Below, one piece after another: positions 63,960 through 64,000 of a stretch of 64,000 bases of DNA. The position numbers and the translations under genes were made by a program. Position 1 is the stretch's first letter, and each line of letters starts with the position of its first letter. The DNA is from Clostridium_AD frigoriphilum (lineage in GTDB: Bacteria > Bacillota > Clostridia > Clostridiales > Clostridiaceae), in assembly GCF_036541405.1 (NCBI RefSeq), contig NZ_JAZHFS010000005.1, forward strand, positions 62,001-126,000, given 5' to 3'. The notes below the pieces were generated by a model, which worked only from the letters and a program-made list of their open reading frames with translations, did no database searches and had not been told where the DNA came from.

Positions 63960-64000
63960 ATTCCATCTCCATAAGTGCTTTATAATTTTATATTATACAG

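Overview
The window reads as chromosome of a low-GC, anaerobic, endospore-forming Clostridium-type firmicute. Supporting signs are very AT-rich DNA with strong Shine-Dalgarno sites, pyruvate formate-lyase with its activase, the C5 tetrapyrrole route feeding corrinoid synthesis, a CobA-HemD fusion, a granulose-type glg operon, the tig-clpP-clpX-lonB-lon-engB proteostasis block and small Cys/Gly-rich proteins of the kind found in spore coats. Most genes lie on the minus strand. No rRNA, tRNA, CRISPR array, transposase gene or prophage was seen.

Layout. (1) 1-4015: a purine salvage and uptake operon (xpt, BMP-family lipoprotein, nucleoside ABC ATPase, permease running off the window edge) behind a guanine-type purine riboswitch with its terminator. 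(2) 4110-13482: polyglucan (granulose) genes, glgC-glgD-glgA-glgP plus a second glgC-glgD pair with its own promoter and terminator; upstream is a decayed glgB whose catalytic core is gone. (3) 13918-16091: divergent speD and asd. (4) 16105-20817: an accessory segment between two inverted copies of a roughly 235-bp palindromic repeat, holding a GyrI-like remnant, an HD hydrolase, two alpha/beta hydrolases, an XRE regulator overlapping def, and a small membrane protein. (5) 20826-36300: corrinoid genes: a lone cbiT; a cobalamin-riboswitch operon cobQ-cbiB-hemA-sirC-hemC-cobA/hemD-hemB-hemL; and a second cobalamin-riboswitch operon, cbiMNQO, for cobalt uptake. (6) 36468-45400: trmB, an M50 protease, envelope proteins, phoH, perR, an orphan solute-binding lipoprotein, a candidate C-rich small RNA and a bactofilin. 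(7) 45475-48326: Asn-rich and Cys/Gly-rich proteins and a HEAT-like protein. (8) 48510-57107: engB, lon, lonB, clpX, clpP, tig. (9) 57236-62676: a TIM-barrel protein, a membrane-anchored protein, then pflB-pflA. (10) 62689-63959: another palindromic repeat, a 120-bp tandem duplication and a TetR regulator of visibly higher GC.

How the genes fit together. Glutamyl-tRNA is taken through HemA, HemL, HemB, HemC and HemD to uroporphyrinogen III, then by CobA and the SirC-like dehydrogenase toward corrinoids, with cobalt from CbiMNQO; both operons should switch off when cobalamin is plentiful. Glycogen genes supply ADP-glucose (GlgC/D), polymerise it (GlgA) and mobilise it (GlgP) without an intact branching enzyme here, which fits the sparsely branched granulose of clostridia.

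The least explained material is repetitive or RNA-like. It comprises the palindromic element, whose three full copies each start 8-13 nt after a stop codon in the same orientation with a covarying hairpin; a 44-bp tandem array inside the cobQ-cbiB operon; a 36-bp palindromic array downstream of phoH; and a candidate small RNA with C-rich linkers complementary to Shine-Dalgarno sequences. All calls come from reading the sequence; no database search or folding program was run.
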